Part shown: positions 26,979 through 40,300 of the stretch, piece after piece
Position numbering within the stretch: position 1 is the first letter of the stretch
Layout: each line of letters starts with the position of its first letter
From: Sanderia malayensis
Lineage: Eukaryota > Cnidaria > Scyphozoa > Semaeostomeae > Pelagiidae
DNA length: 64,000 bases
Assembly: GCA_013076295.1 (NCBI GenBank)
Contig: RQOL01000519.1
Span: 1,116,001 to 1,180,000, forward strand
Direction of reading: 5' to 3'
Made by a program: the position numbers and the translations under genes
Notes under the pieces: generated by a model
Databases searched by the model: none
What the model was told of the DNA's origin: nothing
The model's input: the letters and a program-made list of their open reading frames with translations, nothing else

Positions 26979-27364
26979 TATGTGCTTCGAAGGGGCTGAC
27001 AAAGAGGCTTAGGGTCACGCGGGGAACCATGGGGGGTCGCTGATCAAATGGCGTGGTCTCATGATCAAATTCAGGTCAAGTGGAGAGAGCAGACTCAGTT
27101 GGAACAAGTTGCGTTTTATAAATATCTCTGTGAAAGATAATCTTCCCATAGAAATAGCTGCAGCGAGCGATATAAAGCACTGTAATACATGGAAGGATAA
27201 TGAAATCGTGCAATGAAAGTGACATGGCCTCATGTCGTATAAGGTTGTGCTTGTATAAAATTAAACCTTTAAGAGCTTTGAATTTGCAGGGAATTGATGG
27301 ATAGCTCCGAATATAATATGTGGCGAACTAAAGCTGGACAGGGAATGAAACTCTATAAATTAGG

Positions 27365-27600
27365 GCCTGGGGCTAACTCGGGAAGCTACAGCTCTGGAAG
27401 TTAAAACCCTGGAAACTAGAGCTCCAGAAATCCAAAGCTCTGGGAACTAGAACTTGTGCTCTGTTATCAAACTTTAGAAACAGAAACTTTGAAAACTGGA
27501 ACTCTGGAGAACTAAGACTCCAGAGTTTAGCAGAAGACAACAGCCCTGGAAAACTAAGAGTCTGAGAACGACAACATTGAAAACCGATGTCTTGGAGAAC
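27365..27600. repeat. degenerate tandem repeat of CTGGAAACTAGAGCTC type
   Basis: About a dozen 15-20 bp units with a GAACTAGAACTCTGGAAA-like theme, strongly diverged. Confidence 0.65.
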
Positions 27601-30104
27601 TAGAAATACACATAAAAACAAGTCACAAAACGTCTTATGCTCCGATCAATGCAAAAAGCCATCAACAAGGAAACAACAAAAAAAATTAATTCTTTGTTTT
27701 CTCTCCGGCCTTGCACGCATAATAAGAATATTGATAAGTCTTAGTGACACAGAGATAGCACACATTAAAAACCAAAATAGTTTGAGAATAAATAGGACTG
27801 CGTTTAACTTCAGCAAGTCTTTGTGAAAAGTCTCGTCCTTATTAATAAATCCAAAATGCGATTAAATCGATTACAAAGAACGAATTGCGAGGTTAATCCT
27901 AAGACCGTTATGAGATTTACGGGAAAGCTGTTTTTCTCCATAGATTTCTCTTGATACTCTATTTAACTCCATTACTAAGTAGTGACACTTGGCAATCGTA
28001 TGAAAAAAACAACTCGTGATTGAGTAGCGAGAGAGGGCAAACACTCCATCGTAGGTACGAGTGCAAAAAACCCCAAACAACATGATGATAAGAGCACATA
28101 TGCTACATACAACCGTACTATCCCAGACTTAGTACAACGCTACAACTATTAGTTCCCATCCACTGTACAGAACTACACACAGTCCACGCAAAACAAGTAC
28201 AGACTGCTTTGCATGATTATTTTGCACAAACAGTGTTCTATGCACCCGCTTGAGGTTCAAATAGAAACTAGTAATCTATCAATGACTCAACTTCAGAACT
28301 GCGACGACAAAATACATAGTAAACAAACGCCTCGCCCCTTTTGGCAAACTACGCAAAAGTTCTCCTTCCAAAGCCAAAACGTGCGTAGCCTGGCAGTGGT
28401 CATGTGCCCCCTTTTGAACTGGCCCCCACAACTTTTTAGATGCTTCCTAAGTCCCTGTAAACAAACAGATTATTCGACAATGCGAAGGAAAAATTCAAAG
28501 CTCTGCGGGTGAGCAATCAAAATCAATTAAAAAAAACTACTTTGTTGTGCCAGAGAATGAATCAAAAACATTTGATTAGTGGCTCAATGCCATTATTATG
28601 AGCGAATTTCTTTGCATTATTTCCTGCACGCGGAGAACGTTAATCACCTCCGAGCCATGAAACACAACACAACAATACCAGCATTCATTGATTCACATGC
28701 ATGACATGTGTCGTTTATATAGCTCATAGCTCATCTTCATATCCTCACAAAACTATTCTCCTTTTCACTTCTCACCGACTGACACAGTGTGCAATATGTG
28801 TGTCCATATTCATATATACGTTGCTTCATGCCGCCAAAGCTAACACTAATGATGCAATTACTTGCCTCGACATCGCCTAATTACATTTAGCAATATACAT
28901 CAGCATTAGCTGACAGCTTATGATATGTGACAGCTAATTTTCCACTCTATTGCTGCAAAGGTCTTTGAATGATATATCGTAGCATGCAACGTTAATACTT
29001 TGCGTACCACAATTAGTGTATTATCAAGCGGACACATACTATGGTCCGTCATGGCAGGGGTACGCCCATATACATGTTGCCTTTGCGGCACAACTCTATG
29101 TGTGATGAGAGAAGCATCTCTCAAAACGTCGCACTCATAAACACTCCTGTTCATAACATGATAAACTTCTATTCTTATCATGACAATCACTGGACCACAA
29201 ACATATCTACGATCTCTATGTACCCCGTTTTAAATTACTGTTATGTGGATCGTTGTTTAACTACGAATGTTAGCTTGTATTTGACATATATTTGTTTACA
29301 GTATTGTAAAGTATGAGCGTGGTTGGCTGGTGCACCCGCTTGAAAGTGTGAAGGCGCGTGCCAATCCACGGTACGGCTCCCATGCGGCAAGAATGGGGCA
29401 CCATGTTACCACGCTTGTTTTGATTAATATTGTAAACATAAAGTAAGTAGAGAAGAGAGTAAAAACAGTCAGTCAACCTCAGAGAGTCAAAGAGAAGACA
29501 AGTGGTACAGTGGCGGCCTTGGGCCAGCCGTATCGCACCTTACGACAAAAAGCTCGTTGTCTTTATTGCGTCAAACATTAGCGTACAGCACCATATGCTC
29601 AGCGAGACATCGCCTACTGAAGTACTGACTACCGTCCCCAGCTCTGGGGAGTATTCATAAAGAAAAACCTTATGACATTACGCTCCCAAGTGTAGAAAGT
29701 TACATTACTGTCCATATGACTATAGAAACACAAGAGGTGGTTCCTTTGAAATCTTCTAGTAGAGCTCTACTCCTCGGAAATCTCACAACACTGCTGCAAA
29801 TCCTTATGCCTCATTGGGGAAATGTCTTGGAGATCTTTCGAAATCCTCCACTCAAACAGTTAAAATGCAGATCATAGCAATCGGTCGCGTTCGTTGTGTT
29901 GTGGGAAGCAATAACAAGCACAAGAAACTAAGTAACAGCAACAACAAGCACGAGGATATTGCACTACGTCACAAAACAATGTGACCATTTAGAGCTGCAT
30001 TGAAATCGCAAGCAACATTGAATAGAGAAGGCCAAACGGAGAAAAGAGAAGGAAATGATATAATATTATCGAAGAAAAAAACGGCTAACTAGCCCCTTCG
30101 TTCC

Positions 30105-32673
30105 TCACCCGTTCAGTGCCGAGATGCCCTGAACCAAACAGTCACGCTGGTCAAACTTAATGCAGCTTCTGGCAAAGATCTCTTTAATCTCATGGACACT
30201 GAGCGCATTCTGCAAATAGAGATGGAAATATATCAAATTATTGTTTAATTATAATCAGTAAATACAAAAAACGAAGCCCTTGCTAAATATCAATTAAAGC
30301 CGAGATGATTCAAGGATTAAGCGCCTCATCCATTTTCCGTTCTAAATAAATTAGGATTCTTTGTATAACGGTCGGTTCCCGAAAAAGGCAGTCAGATATC
30401 ATGTTTATATTGCGACCCGAAAAATGAAAGATAAACATGATTTCTGTGTCTTTCTCCGCAACATGACGTTGAATTAAATGAAGGGATATGAAGAATGGAT
30501 GCTGAAGATCAGAAATATTCCACGGAAATCTTTCGTAATCTTGACATTCTTCTTGCTCGCGATATATTGTTTATATTCAAGTGTTAACGCACGTTTGAGG
30601 CAATTTTTGCCCACGCATCATAAATATTTGCCCGGTCAGCCTCAAACACTGAAATTATATTGCTCCAACGGAAAACATTCATCCAAAACATGACATTAAA
30701 ATGCACAGTCGAATCTGCATAGTTCGAACTCGTGTAAATCGAACTCGATCTGATTCGAAGGGAATTCCCCGTTCCTTCACTGATCACTAAAGAACCAGCC
30801 CTTATATAAAACAAACCGCAACCTCTATAACTTGAACTTTTTCCATTCGAACATTTCCCTGCTTCCCCGGGATGCTCGAATTAGGCAAATGTGACTGTAG
30901 TATTGTGAAAGTTATGACAACAATTACGACAAACAAAATAGTAACTATACGAAAAAATAAAACCTTACGTCTTTATCTTGTTTATTTCCAAGAAGAAGTA
31001 AGGGAACGCCGTGTAGATGATCATCAAGAAATGTCTTCTCTAAAAAATTAGAAAAAAGGTCAATTTAAACCTCTGTCCAGCCGAGCTTACCTCGACATGT
31101 CAATTACGTGGGCCTAACATCCTAGATAGCTACAATATGCGACACAAGTCCCGGGAAACTTACTATTTTAGCGAGTTTGTGCGTGTCTTTCATACCCTTC
31201 CTCCCCCAAACAAGGTTTTCTTTATAAGCAGTCTTATGCAATATTGACAAAATTCTTTTTGGACAATGATCCCAGGGGTCTGATTGAGAGGTCAACATTG
31301 CTTAGGGGAAATGGGGGTTGAATGAAACCTTGGCTGATAGCCTTTTCGTATTTTTACAAGTGTCCCGGAGACTTTTGTCCATTATAGTCTACTATAGCGT
31401 TATAAAGTGTGACAAATAAAGTTTTATTTATGTTTGTTTTATTTAATGTTAAATTAGGGTGTCATGAAACTGGGGGGGTTTTATGAGACGCATGTTTTTG
31501 TTTTCCACATTAAGTTAGTACGTCACTCTAAGATGACACGGGGGTTTTGATCTCCACCCAAAGTGGAACACGCCCTCAGGGAAGCGAGCGTAGCGAGCGC
31601 CCGCGGCTAGTTGAGAAAAATTCTATTGGCCGATGCTGTTAAATCATAGTCAAGATAAAACCTATGATGTAATAATGCCTTGATTGAATTGCATTGTTGT
31701 ACGCTGGAGCAACAATGCAATTCAATATCTTGCTTTCAGAACGCAAAAAATTTGACAACAAGACGGTGTATAGTAAAAGTTGACCAACCTAACACAGCAA
31801 ATGATTCGTCGATCCTGGACTTTTCAGATGAGTCGACGACGTATAAAACACCGTGTGAATCCGAATAGTACTAAATAAAAAAATCACATTACAAATGACT
31901 TTTCAACAAATTAGAAAAGGAAAACCCTATGATGAGGGTTTTCATTGGGGGGGGGGGCAGAAATAAATATGGCCCACTGGAGCATTCAAAGTTTATAGAA
32001 AGGGATTTGATAAAGATGATATTTCTGCGACAGATTGATGCCTACCTTGTCCCACAAGGACTGGAGATCCTGTTGGCCACCAAGGTCCCAGAAAATCAAC
32101 CTAACTCCTTCAATGTCAATACGGCCGACTAGAAAAAATTGACGTCATTAGATATTTAAGAAAACTTTAAAAGTATAAAATATTCATGAAAAGGAGGAAT
32201 GTTTGATTTATACAGAATGGTAAGGTGGCAGGGACGCTTTTAAAATATTTATTGATTCTGACAAGGTTGTGCCTGCTGGGCGCATATTGTAAAGGGGGCG
32301 TCTCCCGCGAAAGGGGGCGCGGCTTTCATTACGTAATGATAAAGTTGATAAATCGGTTGTAACTTAAAATACTTACCATTCATTCCAACAGTTGGGTGAA
32401 TTTTATCAAAAGGTATTCCTTTATATTCTTGTGCAAACTTACGCTTGACATTCTCGAGTAAAGTCTGTTTGAAAACGAACAAAACTGATTTATCAACGAG
32501 GGAGCCTACGAAGAAGGGCCTAGCTCTGCCACGGAAGTCGTCAATTAGAATTTTAAAACTCTCTAATACAACGTACTTACCGTTTTTCCAGCATTATCTA
32601 AACCAAGGATTAGAATGCAGTACTCATCTTTCTGAAATACGTACTTCCAAAGGCCAGAAAGTAGCGTAAACAT
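30105..32673 (-). CDS. ARFRP1: ARFRP1-like small GTPase
   Basis: Arf-family GTPase of the trans-Golgi, needed in animals for Golgi recruitment of ARL1 and golgins. Coding exons: 32673-32581, 32464-32377, 32128-32046, 31870-31789, 31039-30969, 30209-30109. The order of motifs is P-loop GLDNAGKT, switch-I PTVG, switch-II WDLGGQ, then NKQD. The start MFTLLSGLWKY and ending LVQGISALNG are close to ARFRP1. In the last exon the frame either stops at TGA 30105-30107, giving a protein about 25 residues short at the C-terminus, or is spliced at the good donor GTGAGG (30108-30103) to a final exon I could not locate. The first exon is about 70 bp from a foldback transposon. Confidence 0.9.
30706..30897. 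mobile_element. pogo/Tigger-like MITE remnant
   Basis: It starts CAGTCGAATCTGCATAGTTC and ends TGTGACTG followed by TA, with TTCGAAC-rich subterminal parts. The left TA duplication is lost. It lies in the last intron of the ARFRP1-like gene. Confidence 0.5.
31683..31726. repeat. 17-bp perfect hairpin in an ARFRP1 intron
   Basis: The arms ATTGAATTGCATTGTTG and its exact reverse complement are separated by a 10-nt loop. It is short for a pre-miRNA; probably a chance or transposon-derived palindrome. Confidence 0.5.
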
Positions 32674-32742
32674 GCCTAAATCGAAATTTATTTCTTATAA
32701 ACTGTGCGCAGACAAGGATCCATTATTACAGCTGATAGGGAC

Positions 32743-34073
32743 CATAGAGATAGGATATAACATACACTAGAGTGCGAACCAGGCCCCGGGCGGCGACGCA
32801 GTTTGGACGCCATCTTGTTGGAGGCTCATTTCAGAATTTCACGGTCTGAACCCTTATACTTTGAACAAAAATTACGTGGATATCACGATTGCTTAACCTC
32901 AAATAAAGATTGGAACCTTCATAATACCATAGTCGGTTCAACATATTGAAGTTTTGTTGTTGGATCGAATGTATTACTACTATTTTTAGAAAGACGGATT
33001 TTCATTTTACCGACTGCCCCCAAATAGGGTAAATTAAATATCAATCGATTGGAAATGACCTCCTGAGTATGAATCTGCAATAATATTCACAAAAGACCTC
33101 TGCATTTAAAAGATTTTAGCAATATTTTTACTTGCGCCCACCTTTAGTTGCTGTCGATCGGTGACTTGTACATAGAGATAGGATATAACATACACTAGAG
33201 TGCGAACCAGGCCCCGGGCGGCGACGCAGTTTGGACGCCATCTTGTTGGAGGCTCATTTCAGAATTTCACGGTCTGAACCCTTATACTTTGAACAAAAAT
33301 TACGTGGATATCACGATTGCTTAACCTCAAATAAAGATTGGAACCTTCATAATACCATAGTCGGTTCAACATATTGAAGTTTTGTTGTTGGATCGAATGT
33401 ATTACTACTATTTTTAGAAAGACGGATTTTCATTTTACCGACTGCCCCCAAATAGGGTAAATTAAATATCAATCGATTGGAAATGACCTCCTGAGTATGA
33501 ATCTGCAATAATATTCACAAAAGACCTCTGCATTTAAAAGATTTTAGCAATATTTTTACTTGCGCCCACCTTTAGTTGCTGTCGATCGGTGACTTGTAGG
33601 TGTTAGGCCCCCGATAAAAGAGGCATAACTTTTGAATGCGGGCGAGTTCCATAAATTTTATTGCAGATTCGTACTCAGGAGATCATTGCGTATCGATTGA
33701 TATCTAATTTACCTAGTTTGGGCGTCGTCCGTAAAATACAAATTCGCCCGTACTTCGTATCGCAAAATGCCAAGGCCACTGTTTTCATATAGCACTCCAC
33801 AGCAAAATATGGTCTTCTGGAAATGGTAGTAATACATTCGATCCACCAATAAAGCTTTAATATGTTGAACCGACCATGATTTTAGGAACATTTGAGTATT
33901 TATTTGATCTTCAGCAATAATAATATCCACGTATTTTACATTTGAATTATAAGGCTTCAGACCGTAAATTTCATCCGCGAGCCTCCAACAAGATGGCCGC
34001 CAATGCTTCAACTTTTGTATTGATGCGTCAATTGGAGTGCGCACTCTAGTGTATCTTATATCCTATCTCTATG
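32743..34073. mobile_element. foldback DNA transposon with 8-bp duplication and a tandemly duplicated left arm
   Basis: The ends are inverted repeats starting CATAGAGATAGGATATAA and continuing through CACTAGAGTGCG. They are flanked by the identical octamer ATAGGGAC (32735-32742 and 34074-34081). The left arm, 32743-33170, is repeated head to tail at 33171-33598 (428 bp each, seemingly identical). The right arm, 33599-34073, is a diverged inverted version of the same arm. No transposase was found. An 8-bp duplication fits hAT or a few other superfamilies. It separates the 5' ends of ARFRP1 and the PCMTD-like gene. Confidence 0.85.
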
Positions 34074-34081
34074 ATAGGGAC

Positions 34082-34675
34082 CAGGTTTGGTTAGATCATA
34101 GTCCAGTCAACTTAAGTGACGTAATTACGAGGGAACTTTAAGCTGATTTCGTCTGAGTCGTTAGTTGTATATGATTTAGTGCTGAAAACGCAAACGCGTC
34201 CTTTGTGCTCTGTTTGTCAACAATATGTTAAACAGCTGAGAGGAAAAAATTAGTGAGAGAAAATTTTTCAAGAGACGTAAAGGAAAACTTTAGCTGTCAA
34301 AATTCATTAATTATGCTCAATTCTGTGATTAATACATTGTACTAGCGAAGAGCTAAGGTAATTTTTTATTTCAAGGTTTTATTTTATTTTGAAAACGCAC
34401 TATTTGACAGATGTGAAAAGATTGAGCGGCGTCAAAATAATGTCGACAAAAATAAAATTTATCAGTGCAGCTTGGGGGAAATATGTATTGCTTTAAAAGC
34501 CCAGATTATAATAACATGAGTGCTTTATGAATTTGCAACAATGGCTTTCTCGTTGCTGTTGTGTTTAAGCCCCTTGAATTTTGTAAGTCATGCTTTTGTA
34601 CTTGTTTTCAGAAGTATATCTATTGAAACACTTTCGAAGGCCGGTTACCAAGTATTTTCCAACACTGCTAATGCC
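34082..34675. other. intergenic and 5' region of the PCMTD-like gene
   Basis: AT-rich. An in-frame extension upstream of the chosen ATG runs back to about 34520, and a TTTTCAG at 34606-34612 suggests a spliced 5' leader. No clear TATA box. Confidence 0.5.
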
Positions 34676-36136
34676 ATGGGGGGAGCTGTGAGTGCTGGCC
34701 AAGACAATGATGAGTTGGTGACCAACCTTTGCCAGGCAAGCTACATCAAATCAGCGCAAATTGAGAAGGTGTTTCGTATTGTTGACAGAGGGGATTATTT
34801 TCCCGGTGACTACCCCGAAGATGCCTATAAAGATCTGGCCTGGAAGCAGGGCAATGTGCATATTTCTGCACCTTGCATTTACTGTGAGGTAATGGAAGCC
34901 TTTGAGTTGGAGGAAGGCTTGTCATTTCTCAACATGGGAAGTGGCACAGGTTACCTGTCCACCATGGTTGGATTGCTAGTTGGACCCTATGGCACAAATC
35001 ACGGTATTGAACTCTTCAGTGATGTCATCAGTTTTGCAAATGAGAAACTGGTCAATTTTATGAAGCAGAATAAGAAAGCAAACCTTGCAAATTTTTGCAT
35101 GCCCCGGTTTGTGAAAGGAAATTGCCTGTTAATCAATCCAAGCTATCGGAAATACGACAGGGTATATTGCGGTGCTGCTTGTATGTCAGAACATGAGGAT
35201 TATTTCAAATCATTGATCAAAGAAAATGGAATCTTGATAGTTCCTATAAGAGACACAGTAAGTAAAAAACTTCCTTCTACTTTCCTGTTGCATTTGCTGA
35301 AGTTTTGTATGTTGACAGAAATTGGTGACTTTGATATGCTTTCTCTGTCTCTTGCAGCTGGTGAAATACAAAAGAATCAGTGAAACAGAATTTGAAGAGA
35401 CCACGCTGCTACCAGTGCAATTTGCTCCACTTATTGAGCTGCAGTCACAGGATCTTACAAACAGCATAATTGAAATCAGTATGCTTCATAGATATATCAG
35501 TACCACAACCCTTTGTTGAATACCTACAGATGCAAGCCCTTTATTGCCATACTATACTATACTATACTATACTATTCTGTACTATACCACTACACAATGT
35601 ATAGCAATAAAATGCTATATTCATGCAGGTAACCAAGCTCAGCTAAGAATAAGAAACCTAATAGTTGGCTACTGATTGCCATACTATATTATGCTATACT
35701 ATTCTGTACTATACCACTACACCATGTATATCACTAAAATGCTATATTTATAAAGGTAACCAAGCTCAGCTAAGAATACTGAACCAAATAATTGGCTACT
35801 GATAACAAATGTCCCGTATAAGAGGATGTTTGTGTTGCTACAAATGCCTGCTAAAGTGTGCCATTAACAGATATTATTGGTGGAAAAAGCCAAAATTACC
35901 AAGACATTGTGTTGCTTTTTTCAGTTGAACAGCCGCACTCTTTGCAAGAGATCAGCCGTATCTCCATTCTCAGGAGTTTGGGGAAGGAGCGGTCAAGAAT
36001 GGTGAACAAGTTGCCACTGCCAGTCCCATTGATTCGATTTCTTGACTTCTACCGTCAACCGGCAGATAAAGTGAAAAAAATCAAACGGAAAAAAGAGAAA
36101 CAGGTATTGGTTGCCGTTATTCTTGATGGACAGTAA
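34676..36136 (+). CDS. PCMTD-like (isoaspartyl methyltransferase-domain) protein, 304 aa
   Basis: Exons 34676-35257, 35358-35478 and 35925-36136. The start was chosen because MGGAVSAG, the family's conserved and in vertebrates myristoylated start, begins at 34676, although the frame stays open upstream. The N-terminal three quarters is a PCMT-type Rossmann fold: AYKDLAWKQGNVHISAPCIY, the AdoMet loop NMGSGTGYLS, NHGIEL, and YDRVYCGA. Downstream, SLQEISRISILRSL resembles the BC-box region and KLPLPVPLIRFLDFYR the C-terminal end of PCMTD1/2, proteins proposed to be Cullin-RING substrate receptors. It is somewhat shorter than human (357 aa) because the low-complexity segment is missing. PCMTD1 and PCMTD2 cannot be told apart here. 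Confidence 0.93.
35538..35805. repeat. two tandem copies of a about 130-bp segment in PCMTD intron 2
   Basis: Each copy begins with a TACTATACTATAC run, passes through ACACNATGTATANCANTAAAATGC and ends with AATANTTGGCTACTGAT. About 90% identical by eye. Confidence 0.75.
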
Positions 36137-37315
36137 TTGTATAGGTGTTATTACGTTTGCATTTCTTGAAAATCATACTTATAACTGATCCAGAAGGGTC
36201 TTGCAAAATGACAAATGCTGGGTATTATCACAGAATAGGGAAAATCTCCATATTTTGTGGTATTATGCCTTTGTATAAATTGTATTGTGAATTATATATT
36301 ATAATAATTACCCATTTATAGATTCTTTTATTTATTTGAAGCTGTCTGTTTGTTTATTTATTCTTATTTGTTTTTTACTTTCTATTTAGTTTCATGCTCA
36401 CTTTAGTTTACTTATCAATGTATGAGATGTTTTTTATCTTGTTTTGTATTTTATTGATTATTATCAATGTATAATTCACTGAATATTGCAAACTTAAAAG
36501 TGTATCAGTATAGAGCAGTTTGACTGAACAGCGTTTATTCTACCAATATCATTTGTAAAATAGTCTCAAACTTGAGATACTGATTTAAAGATTCATTATT
36601 GTATTTAAATGGAGTTTTATCTATATCTTTGCGTTGCTTCCTATCTCATCCAGATTTTTAATGCCTGCAATTCTTGTGTTGCATCGTGTTAGCAGGTGTC
36701 ATGGGTTCAATTCACATTCTTGCAGGTACCTCAGGTTCAATTAAAAGTTAAATAATCCATCCAATGCCTTCAGCTCATCAACAATCAAACATGTAATCAC
36801 AAATAATTATTAATAATTAATCAATCTTTATGATAAAGGCATCAAATTTATAACTTAATCAGACAGTTACAAACAGTTAATTATTCTAAAATGAGATGCA
36901 GCTGAAACAAACCCTTGATACTACTAAGGAAACTGCTATGGATTTGCTTGTTTTGGCTCAATGGTAAAAAATGTGCAAAAATTAATGAATAATGTCCCTA
37001 GAAATTAAGAAAATGTCCAACCTCGAGGGCCCACTTGGAAACTTTTATACTGATACAATACTACATAAATTGGGGTAAATATGCACAGTGCTGCTTATCC
37101 ACCTGGCTTAATCAAGGCAAGAAATTTCAAGAATTCATTATGCTTATAACTTATAGTCAATATTGGTTTTGTTCAAAAATGATAATAATGCTGTTTTGAA
37201 CATTAATCCCGAAACTGTATCTATATCGAAATAATAGCAGGTGAGTAATTAAAATTATATTGTATTTTGGAGGTGAAAATAAAATTTGAATGAGTGATAA
37301 GTATACCCAGAGTTA
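36137..37315. other. convergent intergenic region, PCMTD 3' / syntaxin 3'
   Basis: AT-rich, with no repeat or ORF of note. It presumably holds both 3' UTRs. Confidence 0.5.
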
Positions 37316-40300
37316 TTATTTGGTGGTCTGCCATATAATAATGCCAATGATGGCAGCAACAATCAACAGAACTACAAGCAGACAGCATAACTTTTTGCGA
37401 GAAGCTTTCTGCACAAAACAAAAAAGAAAAGGATATTACATTGTGCTAGCAAAAGGAAAGAGGGGTAGCTGAAAAAGCAAGTGAGCAGATTGAAATATTA
37501 TTATTACCTGATAACCCCTTGCTTTTTCGAGTTGCACATTGGCGTGTTCGACATTGGCAGATGCACTTTCAACATTAGCCTCAATGGATTCTGGACAAAG
37601 AAAAAAGTGCTTTTACAGCTGAAGTAGTCCATGTTAGAAGACACTGATATAGAGTCATGGCATAATAGCTCCAGAGTGCAAAAATAAGAAAATAATAGTG
37701 CACAACTACAGAGCTTTAACAATAAATATTGATGGACATTTCAAGGTTTTTACATTAAATATTGTCAACTACACTACAAACCTATCATTTCTCCCTGCTC
37801 ATGCACCATTAAGGCAAGGTCTTTGAAAATATCATTAACATCAAGAATGTCACTCTGAATAAAAATAGATCAAAAGCCATTGTGATATTACTACCTGTAT
37901 TGGATTATAAAAGTGTATATATGTATGGAGAAAGGCTAGAAAGTTGTGGAGACTTGGTTAATAAAGAAAAATTCTGTGAATAATATATTCACTGACAGAA
38001 TCTATGTGCATACCTCAAGTTTCCTTATAGCATCCTCTCTCTCTTTGATCATGTCCAAAGATAACTCCGCTTCTGTTTGCATTTGCATCTGTGGAGCACT
38101 GCAACCCAAATCAAAAACAATCAAAAGATAAAATATTTCAAAGATTCCATAAAAGTGTTTTATCTAGACTATAGCACTAACTATAGCATAACATAGTATC
38201 TTGAATGAACAGAAAGACCAACCTTTGCTGTTGGCGATAAAACTGATCTTGTTCCTGGGGTTCCTAAAAAGAAAAGAGATTTGAATTATCATTAATATCG
38301 CAATACTCTGGTTGCTATATGCATTAACACTTGGGTTACATTATGTTAAGTGCAACAGGCTTTTGTCCAGAAATAATGAAGGAATATGATGTCATTTTAT
38401 CAAGACAAAAGACTTGCTGCCAAATTTGGCTAGTGTCTGGCACTGATTTTGATACAGAAAGAAAAATCTTTATTAAATAATCACATGATGATGTTGTTGT
38501 CTTTCCATTGATGCAGTCCTGGCTCTCTGTACACTTGCTCTCTCCTTTTCAGCAGCCAACTGTAGATCAAATAAGATAGCTGGCTTCAATTTAAGCTTGA
38601 TAAACAGATACATTTATTTCAATTGCAAGATGAATGTGCTATTTAGTTGTGCATAGAGTATTTTAGCAAAGCATAAAGTCAAGATGACACACCCTTTGGA
38701 TTTTCTGGAAATTGTTGAGTACATTTGAGAAGTTGTCTTTCAGTTTATCTTGCTGAATCTTTCTCTGTCTCTGAAATGACAAATAAAAAATTATATTATA
38801 TCATTATCTCATATTTATATCATTATATCATTATAAAACAATTATATCAAGAAGAATGAATGTTTTACGAAGTGGGGCATTATCCGTTAGTTGAGGCTCT
38901 TAATCAAACAAGGGCCGGATTACACTATCATCTTTAAAATAGCTTTGAAAATCGGGAACATAGCGACATAATAACTACTAAAGCTTTTCGTCTGACACTT
39001 ATCAAAGTAGTACGTCAGAAAGAGAACGAAAATGAAAACCTAACGAATAATTATACCCAGAAGAGGATCGAAATTGGTCAATCAGAAAAGAGGTGAATGA
39101 TTGGTGTAGCGCAAAAACAACCAATCATCACCGGTGATCGAACAATAGATTATTGAAAGAGTCCCAGTGGGAAAACGAACTCCTTCTGTCTACACAATAT
39201 GGGATCCATGGTTTTGATGTAGACAGATTCTAAAATTCCTAAGTGAAATTTTGACCTAGCTCTGCCGATAATGCGAAAACAATCCTCACTTTAGTTTTGA
39301 GCACATTCTGGGTTGTCGAACACATTGGCCAATTTCGATCATCTTCTGGGTATAATTATTCGTTAGGTTTTCATTTTCGTTCTCTTTCTGACGCACTACT
39401 CTGATGAGTGTTAGACGAAAAACTTTAGTAGTTATTATGTTTCGCTGTGTTCCCGATTTTCAAAGCTATTTTGAAGTTCTGTACCTGTACCAATCAAAGA
39501 TTGTACTATCATCTCTAGGTAATTGTTGCTTTACTTTTTTCCGTGATCACTGATCGTCGTTCAAATTGTTCCTTCAGAATTTCAATCTCTTCAAACGTAC
39601 CAACAGATTTCGTGAAGGAACAATTTGAACGACGATCAAAAGAAATTTCAGAAAGATGAATTAACACCTACTGCATAATCCCCAAAAACAAGCAGGAACA
39701 AGGAACTTGGAGGTACAGTTACAAGGCATTAATTTAAGGAATTTTCATCACTGCACAAAACAGCGTAAATCACAGTTTTCCTGATCAAAAGGGTGTGGTA
39801 AAAAGGTGTGGTAATACATTTGACTGGATTTCTTGTGGGAAGAAAATAAGAATTTTATAAGAGACCAAGAGACCAGTATAATGACATTCAGGAGAGTGGG
39901 CATTACACGCATTTTTATTTATAAGAAACTCTCTATAAGAAACAGACCCCTAAGATACCAAAAAATTAAGAAACTATAGTAGTACTTTCCGTCAAGGTTG
40001 AGAAACCGTGTCACCTGGTTACAACAGGCAAATGGGGCAGTTTCAATTGTATTTTGAAAACGGCAGTGATTATTTTGAATACGAAGACCTAGATGTGATT
40101 GATACGACATGGAGTTGACAATTATTTTGTTACTGTTTATTTGCATTGAATTGTGATGTCTTTTTGCGTTTCCTACCTATTTGCACTTCCAAATTTAAGA
40201 AACTTTTAGTACTAAAATGGTCATAAAACTTAAGAAACTGAGCACTACTTCAGAGCTTAGTTTCTTATAAAAATAATGCGTGTAGTAGCAACGGCAACCC

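Larger units (their letters stand above)
18610..30104. other. gene-poor intergenic region (11.5 kb) between SoxF and the ARFRP1-like gene
   Basis: No ORF above about 145 codons and no recognisable protein family on either strand. It holds several minisatellites and a near-perfect hairpin, listed separately, plus an eroded mariner MITE. It may contain regulatory DNA for the Sox gene, but none can be identified by sequence alone. Confidence 0.55.

Noticed and set aside
29310..29400. tRNA-like GC-rich stretch
   Set aside because: No cloverleaf with A/B boxes (GGTTCGANTCC) could be formed. No tRNA, rRNA or snRNA gene was recognised anywhere in the window.
29790..29875. Possible last exon of the ARFRP1-like gene (minus strand, reading GGFRKISKTFPQ)
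   Set aside because: It does not resemble the ARFRP1 C-terminus and lacks a good polypyrimidine tract, so it was left out of the gene model.
33709..34044. 111-codon ORF in the right arm of the foldback element
   Set aside because: It has no transposase motif, and the equivalent frame is not kept in the left arms.
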